From: Solirubrobacterales bacterium | Lineage (GTDB): Bacteria; Actinomycetota; Thermoleophilia; Solirubrobacterales; 70-9 | Direction of reading: 5' to 3' | NCBI GenBank assembly: GCA_025936755.1 | Contig: JAICSS010000012.1 | Location: forward strand, 1-64,000 | DNA length: 64,000 nucleotides | Shown: positions 1 through 7,135 of the stretch, piece after piece | How positions within the stretch are numbered: position 1 is the stretch's first letter | Layout of the letters: each line of letters starts with the position of its first letter | The notes under the pieces: model-generated | Databases searched by the model: none | What the model was told of the DNA's origin: nothing | The model's input: only the letters and a program-made list of their open reading frames with translations | Program-made: the position numbers and the translations under genes

Positions 1-1
1 C

Positions 2-460
2 GACAACGTCGCCTTCCCGCTGCGGCAGCACACCGACAAAGGCGAGGAGGAGATCGGCGAGATCGTCAACCGCCGCCTCAAAGAGGTCGGTCTCACCGAG
101 GCGACCTACAAGATGCCGAACGAGCTCTCGGGCGGGATGCGCAAGCGCGCCGGCTTCGCCCGGGCGCTGGTGCTGGAACCGGCGATCGTGATGTTCGACG
201 AGCCCGACTCCGGGCTCGACCCGGTGCGGACGGCGCTGCTCTGCGAGCTGATCCGCGAGGTCCACGCCGAGAACGGCGGCTGCTACCTGGTGATCAGCCA
301 CGACCTCGGCACCGCTCGCCGCATCGCCGACTTCATCGCCGTGCTCTGGAGCGGCAAGATCGTCGAGTCGGGGCCGAAAGAGGAGCTGTTCGACTCCAGC
401 AACCCGTTCGTTAGCCAGTTCCTCAACGCTGACGTCAGCGGGCCGCTCTCGATGGATTAG
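2..460 (+). CDS. Mla-type ABC transporter ATP-binding protein, 3' part
   Basis: The gene enters from before the window; 152 C-terminal residues are visible and end at TAG 458-460. They hold the ABC signature ELSGGM (visible residues 41-46), a Walker B ending in MFDEPDSGLD with the D-loop, and the H-loop VISHD. GGMRKR after the signature and the hydrophobic Walker B match the MlaF/Mkl subfamily, whose members power phospholipid or lipid transport between membranes with MlaE permease and MlaD/Mce proteins; those partners would lie upstream, outside the window. The next gene, an RND exporter, starts three bases after the stop, so the two are probably one operon for envelope lipid handling. The Walker A region is not visible. 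The subfamily call is by motif only. Confidence 0.85.
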   Translation, partial: DNVAFPLRQHTDKGEEEIGEIVNRRLKEVGLTEATYKMPNELSGGMRKRAGFARALVLEPAIVMFDEPDSGLDPVRTALLCELIREVHAENGGCYLVISHDLGTARRIADFIAVLWSGKIVESGPKEELFDSSNPFVSQFLNADVSGPLSMD

Positions 461-463
461 GGC

Positions 464-2863
464 TTGAGCGCCGGAGCCTGGTTCGGGCGCGTCGCGGCGT
501 GGGCGGCCCGGCACGCGCGGGTGGTCCTCGCCGCCGGCGCCGTGCTCGCGATCGTGGCCGCTGTGGGCGCGACCCGGTTGCCGACCGACGCCGGCGTCGG
601 CACCCTGACCGACTCCGATTCCGCCACCGCCCGGGCGACGCGGCAGGTCCGTGAGACCTTCGGCGAAGAACCCGTCGTCGTCCTCGTCAAGGGCGAACTG
701 CCGCAGCTGCTGCTCACCGACGACCTCTTCAAGCTGCTGCGGCTCGAGGGCTGCCTCTCCGGCAAGGTCCCGAAGGGGGCCGAGCCGATCCCCGGGCCCT
801 GCGCCGAGCTGGCGGATATGGAAGCGGTCCAGTTCCTCGCCGGCCCGGCGACCTTCCTCAACGAGTCGGTGGTCCAAATCGACAACCAGCTGCGGCGGCT
901 GGCCGAACACGTGCCGGCCGACCGCTTCCGCGAATACCTGCTGGCGGTGGCGACGCGCTACGGGATAACCAGCGCCCCCAGCATCACCAACGAAGACTTC
1001 GTCGCCACCGTCGTCTTCGACCTGGCCCGCCCGCGCGGGACCCCGAAGGCGCGCCTCTCCTACCTCTTCCCCAACGCCCGCTCGGCCCAGATCATCATTC
1101 GCCTGCGGCCGGACCTGAGCGCCGCCGAACGCCACCGGGCGATCGGGCTGATCGAAGCCGCCGTCGCCGACACGACGCCCCGCAAAGCCTGCAAGGAAGG
1201 GCAGAAACCGGTGCCGTGCTTCGAGCTCGAAGGGGGCAGCTACGTCGTCTCCGGGGCGCCGGTGGTTATCGACGGCGTCTCCCGGGCCCTGAAGGACGCG
1301 CTGCTCCTGCTCTTCGCGCTCGCGGTGGCGGTGATGGCGTTCGTCCTCCTGCTCGTCTTCCGCTCCCGCTGGCCGCTGCTGCCGCTGGCGATCGCGCTGA
1401 TGGCGGCGGCGATTGCCTTCGGCCTCCTGGCGCTGGTCGGGGGCTCGCTGACGATGGCCTCGATCGCGGCGCTGCCGATCCTGGTCGGGCTCGTCGTCGA
1501 CTACGCGGTCCAGTTCCAGGCGCGTTTCGACGAGGCGTTCGGCCCCGCCCGCGGGGCGACGACGATCGCCGCCGCCTGCCTCGCCACCGCGGCGGGTTTC
1601 CTCGCGCTGCAGCTCTCGCCGATCCCGATGGTGCGCGGGTTCGGCTGGCTCCTGATCCTCGGCGTCGCGGTCGGATTCCTGCTCGCCCTGATCGCCGGGC
1701 AGGCGGCGCTGTCGATCCGGGGACCGGTCGGCCTGGAGCCGCGGCGCTGGCGCGGGGAGCGCCTTCTGTCGCTGGCGCAGGCGCACCCGGTGGCGGTCCT
1801 GGCTGTGGGCGTCGGCCTCGCGGTGATGGGCTGGGCAGCGGGGACGCGGGTCGACACCGTCACCGACATCCGGGAGCTGGCGCCGCAGAACGTGAAGGCG
1901 GTGGAAGGGCTGAACGAATTGCAGGACACGACCGGGGTCTCGGGGGAGCTCGATGTGAGCATCACCGCCCCTGATCTCACCGATCCCGAAACGGTCGAGT
2001 GGATGGCCGGGTTCAAGAAGCGGGTGTTGGAAGCGAACGGCTTCAGCGGCGAAAACCCAAGCTGCCTGGATGCGGAGATCTGCCCGGGGCCGGCGCTCTC
2101 GGACTTCCTCGTCCGGGGAGGGGAAACGCCGACTGCGAAACGGATCGACGCGACGCTGTCGGCGCTCTCGCCCTACGCGCTGCGGCAAGTGGCGCCGATC
2201 GACCCGGAAACCGGCGAAGTGGGGAACCAAGCCCTGATCTCGTTCGGGATCAGGGCGCAGTCGCTGGGGGACCAGCAGCAGCTGGTGGAGAGGGTGCGAG
2301 ATGCCATTGGGGAAACGCCGGAAGGGGTTGACGTCCAGTTGGCGGGGCTGTCGGTGATCGCGGCCGAATCGGCCTCGGATCTCTCCAGCAGCAGGTACTG
2401 GCTGACGCTGGCTGGGATCGTCCTCGTCGGGCTGGCGCTGCTGCTGATCTACCGCTCCTGGCGCCGCGCCCTCGTGCCGCTCGTCCCGACGGTGCTGGCA
2501 ACCGGATGGGCATCGCTGCTGCTCTGGGTCACCGGCATCCCGCTGAACCCGATGTCGGCCGCGCTGGGGGCGCTGACGATCGCGATTGCGACCGAGTTCG
2601 GGGTCCTGTTGAGCGGCCGCTTCCACGAGGAGCGGCAGCGCGGAGCGGAGACCGAGGAAGCGCTGCGGCGCGCCTACGCGCGGACGGGGGCCGCGGTCCT
2701 CGCCTCCGGCGCCACCGCCGTCGCCGGCTTCGCCGTCCTCGTCGCCAGCGACGTGCAGATGCTGCGGGACTTCGGGCTGGTCACCGTCGTCGACCTCAGC
2801 GCCGCCCTGATCGGGGTGCTGCTGGTCCTGCCGGCGACCCTGCTGCTGGTGGAGCGCCGGTGA
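464..2863 (+). CDS. RND/MMPL family transporter
   Basis: 799 residues. The layout is that of MMPL/RND permeases: TM1 at about residues 14-36, a large extracytoplasmic loop, a block of five to six TM helices at about 275-420 (including a run beginning LLLFALAVAV), a second loop with several Cys, and a second TM block at about 640-795. This is the duplicated 6+6 TM architecture of proton-driven exporters of lipids or hydrophobic molecules. The start is TTG, three bases after the upstream ATPase stop, with no strong ribosome binding site; translational coupling is likely. The stop TGA overlaps the GTG of the next gene (GTGA). Coupling to an Mla-type ATPase and a membrane thioredoxin points to lipid export or envelope assembly; the substrate cannot be read from sequence. 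Confidence 0.88.
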   Translation: MSAGAWFGRVAAWAARHARVVLAAGAVLAIVAAVGATRLPTDAGVGTLTDSDSATARATRQVRETFGEEPVVVLVKGELPQLLLTDDLFKLLRLEGCLSGKVPKGAEPIPGPCAELADMEAVQFLAGPATFLNESVVQIDNQLRRLAEHVPADRFREYLLAVATRYGITSAPSITNEDFVATVVFDLARPRGTPKARLSYLFPNARSAQIIIRLRPDLSAAERHRAIGLIEAAVADTTPRKACKEGQKPVPCFELEGGSYVVSGAPVVIDGVSRALKDALLLLFALAVAVMAFVLLLVFRSRWPLLPLAIALMAAAIAFGLLALVGGSLTMASIAALPILVGLVVDYAVQFQARFDEAFGPARGATTIAAACLATAAGFLALQLSPIPMVRGFGWLLILGVAVGFLLALIAGQAALSIRGPVGLEPRRWRGERLLSLAQAHPVAVLAVGVGLAVMGWAAGTRVDTVTDIRELAPQNVKAVEGLNELQDTTGVSGELDVSITAPDLTDPETVEWMAGFKKRVLEANGFSGENPSCLDAEICPGPALSDFLVRGGETPTAKRIDATLSALSPYALRQVAPIDPETGEVGNQALISFGIRAQSLGDQQQLVERVRDAIGETPEGVDVQLAGLSVIAAESASDLSSSRYWLTLAGIVLVGLALLLIYRSWRRALVPLVPTVLATGWASLLLWVTGIPLNPMSAALGALTIAIATEFGVLLSGRFHEERQRGAETEEALRRAYARTGAAVLASGATAVAGFAVLVASDVQMLRDFGLVTVVDLSAALIGVLLVLPATLLLVERR

Positions 2864-3519
2864 GGGACCGCTACTCGATCGTCGTCGGGCTGCTCTTCCT
2901 GGCGGTGATCGTGGTCGCGACCGTGAGCACGATCGAGGGCGGGGGGCCGGGGAAGACGCTCGGCCTCGACCAGCTGCCGCCGCGCTGGCCGCTGCCCGAG
3001 TTCGCCGTGCCCGCCGCCGCCGGCCAGCTCGAAGGCGACGCCAACGTCGCCCAGGACGATTGCGAAACCTCGGCGATCCCCTGTCCCGAAGGGTCGGAGC
3101 GGACCCCCGCCTGCCGAATCGAAACCCCCGAAGCGATCCGTGTCTGCGACTTCTTCGGCCGGCCGCTGGTGATCTCGTTCTGGTTCAGCAAAAGCGGCGG
3201 CTGCGTCGCCCAGCAGGATCTGGTGGAGCGGGTCTCGCGGCGCTACCGTGGGCGGGTGGGTTTCCTCTCCTTGGACATCCGCGACGAACGCGACACGGTC
3301 CGGGACCTGATCCGTCAGCGTGGGTGGAAGATGCCGGTGGGGTACGACCGCGACGGCGCGGTCGGCAGCCTCTACGGAATCGGCCTCTGCCCGACGTTCG
3401 CCTACGTCTACCCCGGGGGGACCCTGCAGAGCGCCAGCATCGGCGAACTCACCGCCTCCGAGCTCGGCGATCGTGTCGACCGCCTGCTCGCCGCCACCGC
3501 GGCGGCGGAAGGGGGCTGA
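2860..3519 (+). CDS. membrane-anchored thioredoxin-like (TlpA/redoxin) protein, SxxC variant
   Basis: 219 residues from GTG at 2860, whose GTGA overlaps the exporter's stop. Residues 6-22 are an N-terminal signal anchor, so the domain is extracytoplasmic. The thioredoxin fold is visible as SFWFSKSGGC (residues 106-115), where TlpA proteins have FWASWCxxC, then FLSLDI and the cis-Pro segment LCPTF (P178). The first Cys of CxxC is Ser112 here, leaving Cys115 alone; Cys68, 75, 85, 96 and 177 are further Cys residues. A one-Cys centre favours a mixed-disulfide, isomerase-like or peroxiredoxin-like role over a normal reductase. Position in the exporter operon suggests it services Cys in that system; the exporter's second loop has several. 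Family is fairly sure, chemistry is not. Confidence 0.75.
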   Translation: MRDRYSIVVGLLFLAVIVVATVSTIEGGGPGKTLGLDQLPPRWPLPEFAVPAAAGQLEGDANVAQDDCETSAIPCPEGSERTPACRIETPEAIRVCDFFGRPLVISFWFSKSGGCVAQQDLVERVSRRYRGRVGFLSLDIRDERDTVRDLIRQRGWKMPVGYDRDGAVGSLYGIGLCPTFAYVYPGGTLQSASIGELTASELGDRVDRLLAATAAAEGG

Positions 3520-3520
3520 G

Positions 3521-4192
3521 GTGGGCGCCGGTTCCGCCGGCCAGCGGCTCGGCTGGGTGCCGGCGCCCCAGCAGGGCTGGGTGGCGCCCCACATCGCCTC
3601 CGAGTTCCCCGGCCTCGGGATCGCCTGGGTCGAGGTCGACGCCAAGCCCGGCAAGAGCCCGGAGCCGGTGCGGCGGCGGCTGCGCGACCTCTCCGACCGC
3701 ACCTACGGCTCGCAGGCGATCCGGCTGCGGGAACGGCCGATCCCCTGGGCCTACCGTGTCTTCTTCCGCCAGATCGGGCTCGACCCCGACCGCACCCGCA
3801 CCCCGGTCGAGCAGCTGGCGCTCGACCGCCTCCACGACGGCGGCTTCCGCAGCAACGGCCTGCCCGGGGACGCGCTCGACATCGCGATCGTCGAGACCGG
3901 GGTGGCGCTGCGCGCCTTCGACGCCGAGGCGGTCTCGGGCCGGCTCTGCATCCGCGACTCGGCGCCGGGGGAGTCGCTGGCCGGGATGCCCGGGGAGATG
4001 GCGAAGGGGACGCTGGCGATCGCCGACGAGGCGCGCCCGCTCGGGCTCCTCTTCGGGGCGACGGCGGCGGGCCTGGGGGTCGAGCAGGGAAGCCGCCGGA
4101 TCGTGGTCGCCGCGATCCAGGTCAAGGGGGTGCCGCAGATCGCCGTCGAGGAGGCGCTGTGGATGGCCGCCTCGACTCTGGAGGCGGCCTGA
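3521..4192 (+). CDS. B3/B4 (PheRS beta tRNA-binding-like) domain protein
   Basis: 223 residues from GTG at 3521, one base after the preceding stop. The middle and C-terminal parts (LALDRLHDGGF..., then a GTLAIADEA segment and LGLLFGATAAG) resemble the stand-alone B3/B4 domain found in the beta subunit of phenylalanyl-tRNA synthetase and in many small bacterial proteins annotated as DNA/RNA-binding domain proteins. In PheRS the domain lies near the editing site; free-standing copies have no firmly assigned role. The protein is soluble with no signal peptide. It is probably the last gene of the operon that starts before the window, because the next gene has its own promoter-like motif. The domain call rests on pattern recognition and needs a profile search. 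Confidence 0.55.
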   Translation: MGAGSAGQRLGWVPAPQQGWVAPHIASEFPGLGIAWVEVDAKPGKSPEPVRRRLRDLSDRTYGSQAIRLRERPIPWAYRVFFRQIGLDPDRTRTPVEQLALDRLHDGGFRSNGLPGDALDIAIVETGVALRAFDAEAVSGRLCIRDSAPGESLAGMPGEMAKGTLAIADEARPLGLLFGATAAGLGVEQGSRRIVVAAIQVKGVPQIAVEEALWMAASTLEAA

Positions 4193-4193
4193 C

Positions 4194-4199
4194 TACACT
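4194..4199 (+). promoter_or_regulatory. -10 element for a leaderless transcript (gene at 4207)
   Basis: TACACT ends seven bases before ATG 4207, immediately after the previous stop codon, and no Shine-Dalgarno sequence lies between. This spacing predicts transcription starting at or next to the A of ATG. No clear -35 is visible. Confidence 0.5.
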
Positions 4200-4206
4200 T
4201 TTGGGG

Positions 4207-4701
4207 ATGCCTGCGCTGCTGAGACAAGAGGAAGTTGCCGGTCTGGGCGTCGCCGTCGGCGAGCGCGGGGCGCGGCTGCAGCTGCGGCGGCAGATCGCCC
4301 GGCTCGAGGCGGAGCTGGCGGGCCTCTTCGGGGAGGCCTTCGGCCACGCCGAGGTCCCCCACCGGATCGACTCCGTCGCCCCGGTGCCGCGGGTCCTCGA
4401 CCTCGGCGAGCTGGAGGCGGTGCGAGACGGCCTGGCCGGCCGCGTCGCCGAGGCCCGGCGGGCCCTGGTCGAGCGGCGCCGGGTCGAGGACGAGAACCGC
4501 GAGCTGGTCGAGCGGATGCTCGCCGCCCCTCAGGACTACAAGTGGGTCCGCGTCTCCCGCGAGGACCTCGGCCTCCACGGCTGCGGCCACTGGCACTCGC
4601 GCCCGCGGCTGGGCCCGATCGGGATGCTGATGGGCTGGTGGCGGGTCAAGGTCTCCTCTGGATGTCCCTTAGCCGGGCGGCTCGCGGCCGTTGACCGGTA
4701 A
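4207..4701 (+). CDS. hypothetical coiled-coil protein
   Basis: 164 residues. I do not recognise the family. Residues 10-40 and 65-105 are rich in Leu, Glu, Arg and Ala with few helix breakers (LRRQIARLEAEL; VEDENRELVERML), which suggests two amphipathic helices or coiled coils. The C-terminal third has a His/Trp/Gly-rich segment (CGHWHSRPRLGPIG) that looks conserved and could bind metal. No signal peptide or clear membrane span is present. ATG 4207 was chosen because a TACACT hexamer sits seven bases upstream. The 3' end overlaps the next gene by 11 bases. Confidence 0.6.
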   Translation: MPALLRQEEVAGLGVAVGERGARLQLRRQIARLEAELAGLFGEAFGHAEVPHRIDSVAPVPRVLDLGELEAVRDGLAGRVAEARRALVERRRVEDENRELVERMLAAPQDYKWVRVSREDLGLHGCGHWHSRPRLGPIGMLMGWWRVKVSSGCPLAGRLAAVDR

Positions 4702-5116
4702 GACGAAGACCGGACAGGCGAAGCGGGTCGGGGCGGCCGACAAGCGGCCGCCGGCGCCGTGGGGGAACGCGCCGCTGGCCGAGCTGGTCATCCTCGCCGG
4801 CATCGTCGCCCTGGCGATCGGGGTGATCGGCGGCCACCCGACGGCGATCGCGGCCGGGGTTGCCCTGGCCGGGCTGGGCGGAGTCGAGGTGGCGATCCGC
4901 GAGCACTTCGCCGGCTACCGCTCCCACACGACCCTGCTCGCCGGCGCCGCCTTCGTCCTCGTCACCGGCCTCGTCTTCTACGCGGCGAACCAGATCCTCG
5001 CGGTGGCGCTGGCGGTGGGGGCCGTCGCTTTCGCGCTGACCTTCTACCTGGCTCGCCGCGCATTCCAGCGCGCCTCCGGCGGTCTCAGCTACCGGATCGG
5101 CGGAATGCGCGGGTAA
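4691..5116 (+). CDS. small integral membrane protein
   Basis: 141 residues from TTG at 4691, overlapping the upstream gene by 11 bases. The N-terminal 25 residues are basic and cytoplasmic-looking (many Lys/Arg). Four hydrophobic stretches follow at about 28-46, 50-66, 78-96 and 100-118, and a short basic tail. Nothing catalytic is visible and I do not assign a function. The only start codon that keeps the basic N-terminus is the TTG; its ribosome binding site is weak, in keeping with coupling to the gene before it. The gene is convergent with the IHF-like gene at 5174-5542, with a terminator between them. Confidence 0.6.
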   Translation: MTGKTKTGQAKRVGAADKRPPAPWGNAPLAELVILAGIVALAIGVIGGHPTAIAAGVALAGLGGVEVAIREHFAGYRSHTTLLAGAAFVLVTGLVFYAANQILAVALAVGAVAFALTFYLARRAFQRASGGLSYRIGGMRG

Positions 5117-5130
5117 AAGCGCCGCGACCG

Positions 5131-5163
5131 AAAAAACGCCGCGACCGCTGACGCGGCCGCGGC
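5131..5163 (-). terminator. Rho-independent terminator of the IHF-like gene
   Basis: On the minus strand, 10 bases after the stop at 5174, a 10-bp stem (5154-5163 with 5138-5147, one G-U pair, loop 5148-5153) is followed by six T (5131-5136). The run GCGCCGCGACCG also occurs at 5120-5130, so the arm is partly duplicated next to the T-tract. Confidence 0.8.
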
Positions 5164-5173
5164 AGCGGCAAGG

Positions 5174-5542
5174 TCAGACGGCGAGGGGCTCCCGAAGGTT
5201 CGAGCGGGTGGCGAGCTCGTTGGCGAGGATCCGGCGCTGCCGGGACGTCAGCGTCCCCAGCTGCTTGTTCTCGTTGAGGGAGAGGGGCAGGAGGAACTTC
5301 CGCGCCCGGGTCCGCCCCCAGCGGCGCTGGCTGGTCAAGAGCTCGGCGATGGTCATGCTCTCGGTCTCCCACGGGCAGTCTCGAACCACCTCCGCGGCAT
5401 CCATGTCTCCTCGGGCGATCGCGCGCTTCAGCTCGGCCCGCGCAAGCCGCACCATGTTGGCTCTCTCCAGGGCCCTCATGTGCTGCGGTGCCTCGGCTGG
5501 GGCTGCGATGGTCGATGGTGGTGCCGGTGAGGCAGCTTCCAC
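5174..5542 (-). CDS. actinobacterial integration host factor-like DNA-binding protein (H2TH)
   Basis: 122 residues. The C-terminal part (MTIAELLTSQRRWGRTRARKF, then LTSRQRRILANEL) lines up with mycobacterial IHF: an AELL helix, a G-RTRA-K helix-two-turn-helix segment related to ribosomal protein S13, and a final helix with clustered Arg. Such proteins bind and bend DNA with low specificity and organise the nucleoid. The Pro/Ala-rich N-terminal 30 residues are extra. I placed the start at GTG 5542 because GGAGG stands seven bases before it; an ATG 60 bases further upstream is in frame but has no such site. The gene has its own terminator and a candidate promoter about 150 bases upstream, so the 5' leader is long. 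Family is likely; which IHF-type role it plays is unknown. Confidence 0.72.
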   Translation of the reverse strand: MEAASPAPPSTIAAPAEAPQHMRALERANMVRLARAELKRAIARGDMDAAEVVRDCPWETESMTIAELLTSQRRWGRTRARKFLLPLSLNENKQLGTLTSRQRRILANELATRSNLREPLAV

Positions 5543-5690
5543 TGGGACTCCTCCCTTCAAGGAATCGAATTTGCTGGGGTATGTCGCGTCCGGCCGTGGC
5601 AACCCATGCCCCTCCGAGGGGGCCTGGTCCTACCGGACCGACTCTCTCTTCCCGAACGCCCCGCCAGGGTCGTCTCGGCGAGGAGGCCAA

Positions 5691-5718
5691 GCTATGTCTT
5701 CGGAGTCGCGGGCGTCAA
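5691..5718 (-). promoter_or_regulatory. candidate promoter of the IHF-like gene
   Basis: Minus strand: TTGACG (5718-5713) and CATAGC (5696-5691) with a 16-base spacer. The -35 matches five of six consensus bases, the -10 three. This predicts a leader of about 140 bases. Confidence 0.4.
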
Positions 5719-5784
5719 CCCACCGTCACCGAAGTTCCGTCCGATCCATTCGCTAAGAGCAACAATTTCGACCCATCCAGGAGC

Positions 5785-5804
5785 TTGTCCAAATCTGGAC
5801 AAGG
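5785..5804. repeat. perfect inverted repeat CTTGTCC-N6-GGACAAG
   Basis: Seven-base arms at 5785-5791 and 5798-5804. No T-run follows on either strand, so an operator is as likely as a transcript hairpin. It lies upstream of the candidate promoter of the IHF-like gene. Confidence 0.5.
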
Positions 5805-5832
5805 CCGAAACTCACCCCCCCGGGGGATGTCA

Positions 5833-5853
5833 AATTTTTGTGACCAAAAAATT
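5833..5853 (-). terminator. AT-rich inverted repeat at the end of the SPT-like gene
   Basis: AATTTTT (5833-5839) and AAAAATT (5847-5853) flank seven bases and overlap the gene's TAA stop at 5852. The stem is all A/T and weak, so this may be a terminator remnant or an AT-rich protein site rather than a true terminator. Confidence 0.3.
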
Positions 5854-7108
5854 AAGTGCGCGGTAGGTCCGGGAAGTCCCCGATGACCCGGGCGACGGTG
5901 CCGAGGGCGCCGTCGAGGTGCTCGCGCTCGTGGGTCGCCATCAGGCTGGTCCGCAGCAGCGCCCCGCCCGGCGGAACGGCCGGGTGGATGGCGACGTTGG
6001 TGTAGACGCCGGCGTCGAAGAGGGCCTTCCAGAGCAGCACCGCCTGCCAGTCGTCGCCGACCATCACCGGCACCACCGGCGTCGTCGCGACGCTGCCGTC
6101 GGGCAGCGTCCCCGGCTCGACCACCTGGAGGCCGAGGTGGCGCAGCCCCTCGCGCAGGTACTCGGCGTTGTCGAGCAGGCGGCGGAAAAGCGCGGGGCCG
6201 TCGGCGCGGACCACCCGCAGCGCCGCCAGCGCCGCGCCGACGGCGGCGGGAACGGCGGAGGCGCTGAAGACGAAGGAGCGCGAGGAGATGCGGAGGTACT
6301 CGATCACGTCGGCGGGGCCGGCGATGAAGCCGCCGCAGGAGGCGAGGCTCTTGGAGAAGGTCCCCATCCGCAGGTCGACCTCGTCCTCGAGCCCGAACAG
6401 CTCGCAGGCGCCGGCGCCGCGGGCGCCGAGGACGCCGGCGCCGTGCGCCTCGTCGACCATCAGGCGGGCGCCGTGGGCCCGGCAGAGCTCGACGATCCGC
6501 GGCAGGTCGCAGACGTCGCCCTCCATCGAGAAGACGCCGTCGACGACGACGAGGACGCCACCGCCGTCGGCGGCGGCCCGCTGCAGCATCTTCTCCAGCT
6601 TGTCCATGCGGTTGTGGCGGAAGGGCCGCAGCTTGGCGCCGGAGAGGCGGCAGCCGTCGAGGATCGAGGCGTGGTCGCCGGAGTCGCAGATCACCGTGTC
6701 GCCGGGGCCGAGGATGGTGCCGATGCAGCCGACGTTGGACTGATAGCCGGTCGTGTAGACGATCGCGTCCTCGGTCCGCATCCACTCGGCCAGCTCGCGC
6801 TCGAGGTCGAGGTGCAGCGGCGTCGTCCCGTTCAGCAGGCGCGAGCCGGTGACGCCGGTGCCGAAGGTCTCGAGCGCCTCGCGCGCCCCTGCCTTGACCC
6901 GCTCGTCGCCGGTCAGGCCGAGGTAGTTGTTGGAGCCGAGCATGATCGTCTCCCGACCCTCCATCTCGACGACGGGGCCGGCCTGCGAGGTGAGCAGGCG
7001 GAAGTAAGGGAGGAGGTCGTGCTCCCTGGCGGCTTCGAGCTGCTCGAGGCGGTCGTGGCTGCGCGCCTTCTCGAAGACGTCGACCGGAGCCTTCGCGGTC
7101 TCGCTCAT
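5852..7108 (-). CDS. alpha-oxoamine synthase, serine palmitoyltransferase-like
   Basis: 418 residues, usual for the PLP-dependent alpha-oxoamine synthase family (SPT, KBL, BioF, ALAS). These condense an amino acid with an acyl thioester and release CO2. Visible family marks: GSNNYLGLT (58-66), GTGVTGSRLLNGT (83-95), DEAHG (219-223), and the PLP-lysine segment GTFSKSLASCGGFIAG with Lys253. GTFSKS-LAS-GGF and the following RSFVFSAS are closer to bacterial serine palmitoyltransferases than to BioF or KBL, as I remember them. The neighbour 27 bases away, read the other way, is a GNAT-fold protein like bacterial ceramide synthase. Together they would make 3-keto-sphinganine and N-acylate it. No biotin or threonine-degradation gene is nearby. 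Substrate choice is inference; the family is certain. Confidence 0.82.
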   Translation of the reverse strand: MSETAKAPVDVFEKARSHDRLEQLEAAREHDLLPYFRLLTSQAGPVVEMEGRETIMLGSNNYLGLTGDERVKAGAREALETFGTGVTGSRLLNGTTPLHLDLERELAEWMRTEDAIVYTTGYQSNVGCIGTILGPGDTVICDSGDHASILDGCRLSGAKLRPFRHNRMDKLEKMLQRAAADGGGVLVVVDGVFSMEGDVCDLPRIVELCRAHGARLMVDEAHGAGVLGARGAGACELFGLEDEVDLRMGTFSKSLASCGGFIAGPADVIEYLRISSRSFVFSASAVPAAVGAALAALRVVRADGPALFRRLLDNAEYLREGLRHLGLQVVEPGTLPDGSVATTPVVPVMVGDDWQAVLLWKALFDAGVYTNVAIHPAVPPGGALLRTSLMATHEREHLDGALGTVARVIGDFPDLPRT

Positions 7109-7116
7109 CGCCGCAG

Positions 7117-7126
7117 AGTGTAGGTT
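7117..7126. promoter_or_regulatory. back-to-back -10 elements of the SPT-like / ceramide-synthase-like pair
   Basis: The start codons are only 27 bases apart. On the minus strand TACACT (7122-7117) lies eight bases before ATG 7108. On the plus strand TAGGTT (7121-7126) lies nine bases before ATG 7136. The hexamers share the TA at 7121-7122. Neither gene shows a Shine-Dalgarno sequence. Confidence 0.45.
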
Positions 7127-7135
7127 GCGGCTTCG

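Larger units (their letters stand above)
5543..5851. other. 309-base intergenic region, no gene seen
   Basis: No convincing reading frame. The region holds the ribosome binding site GGAGG (about 5550-5554, minus strand), a GCCCC/GGGGC hairpin at about 5608-5623, a candidate promoter (5691-5718), a perfect inverted repeat (5785-5804), a run of C then G at about 5815-5826 and an AT-rich inverted repeat at the end of the SPT-like gene (5833-5853). It is much less GC-rich than its surroundings between 5755 and 5855. Confidence 0.7.

Noticed and set aside
5812-5828. C/G palindrome as operator
   Set aside because: A homopolymer-like CCCCCC/GGGGG run pairs by composition alone.
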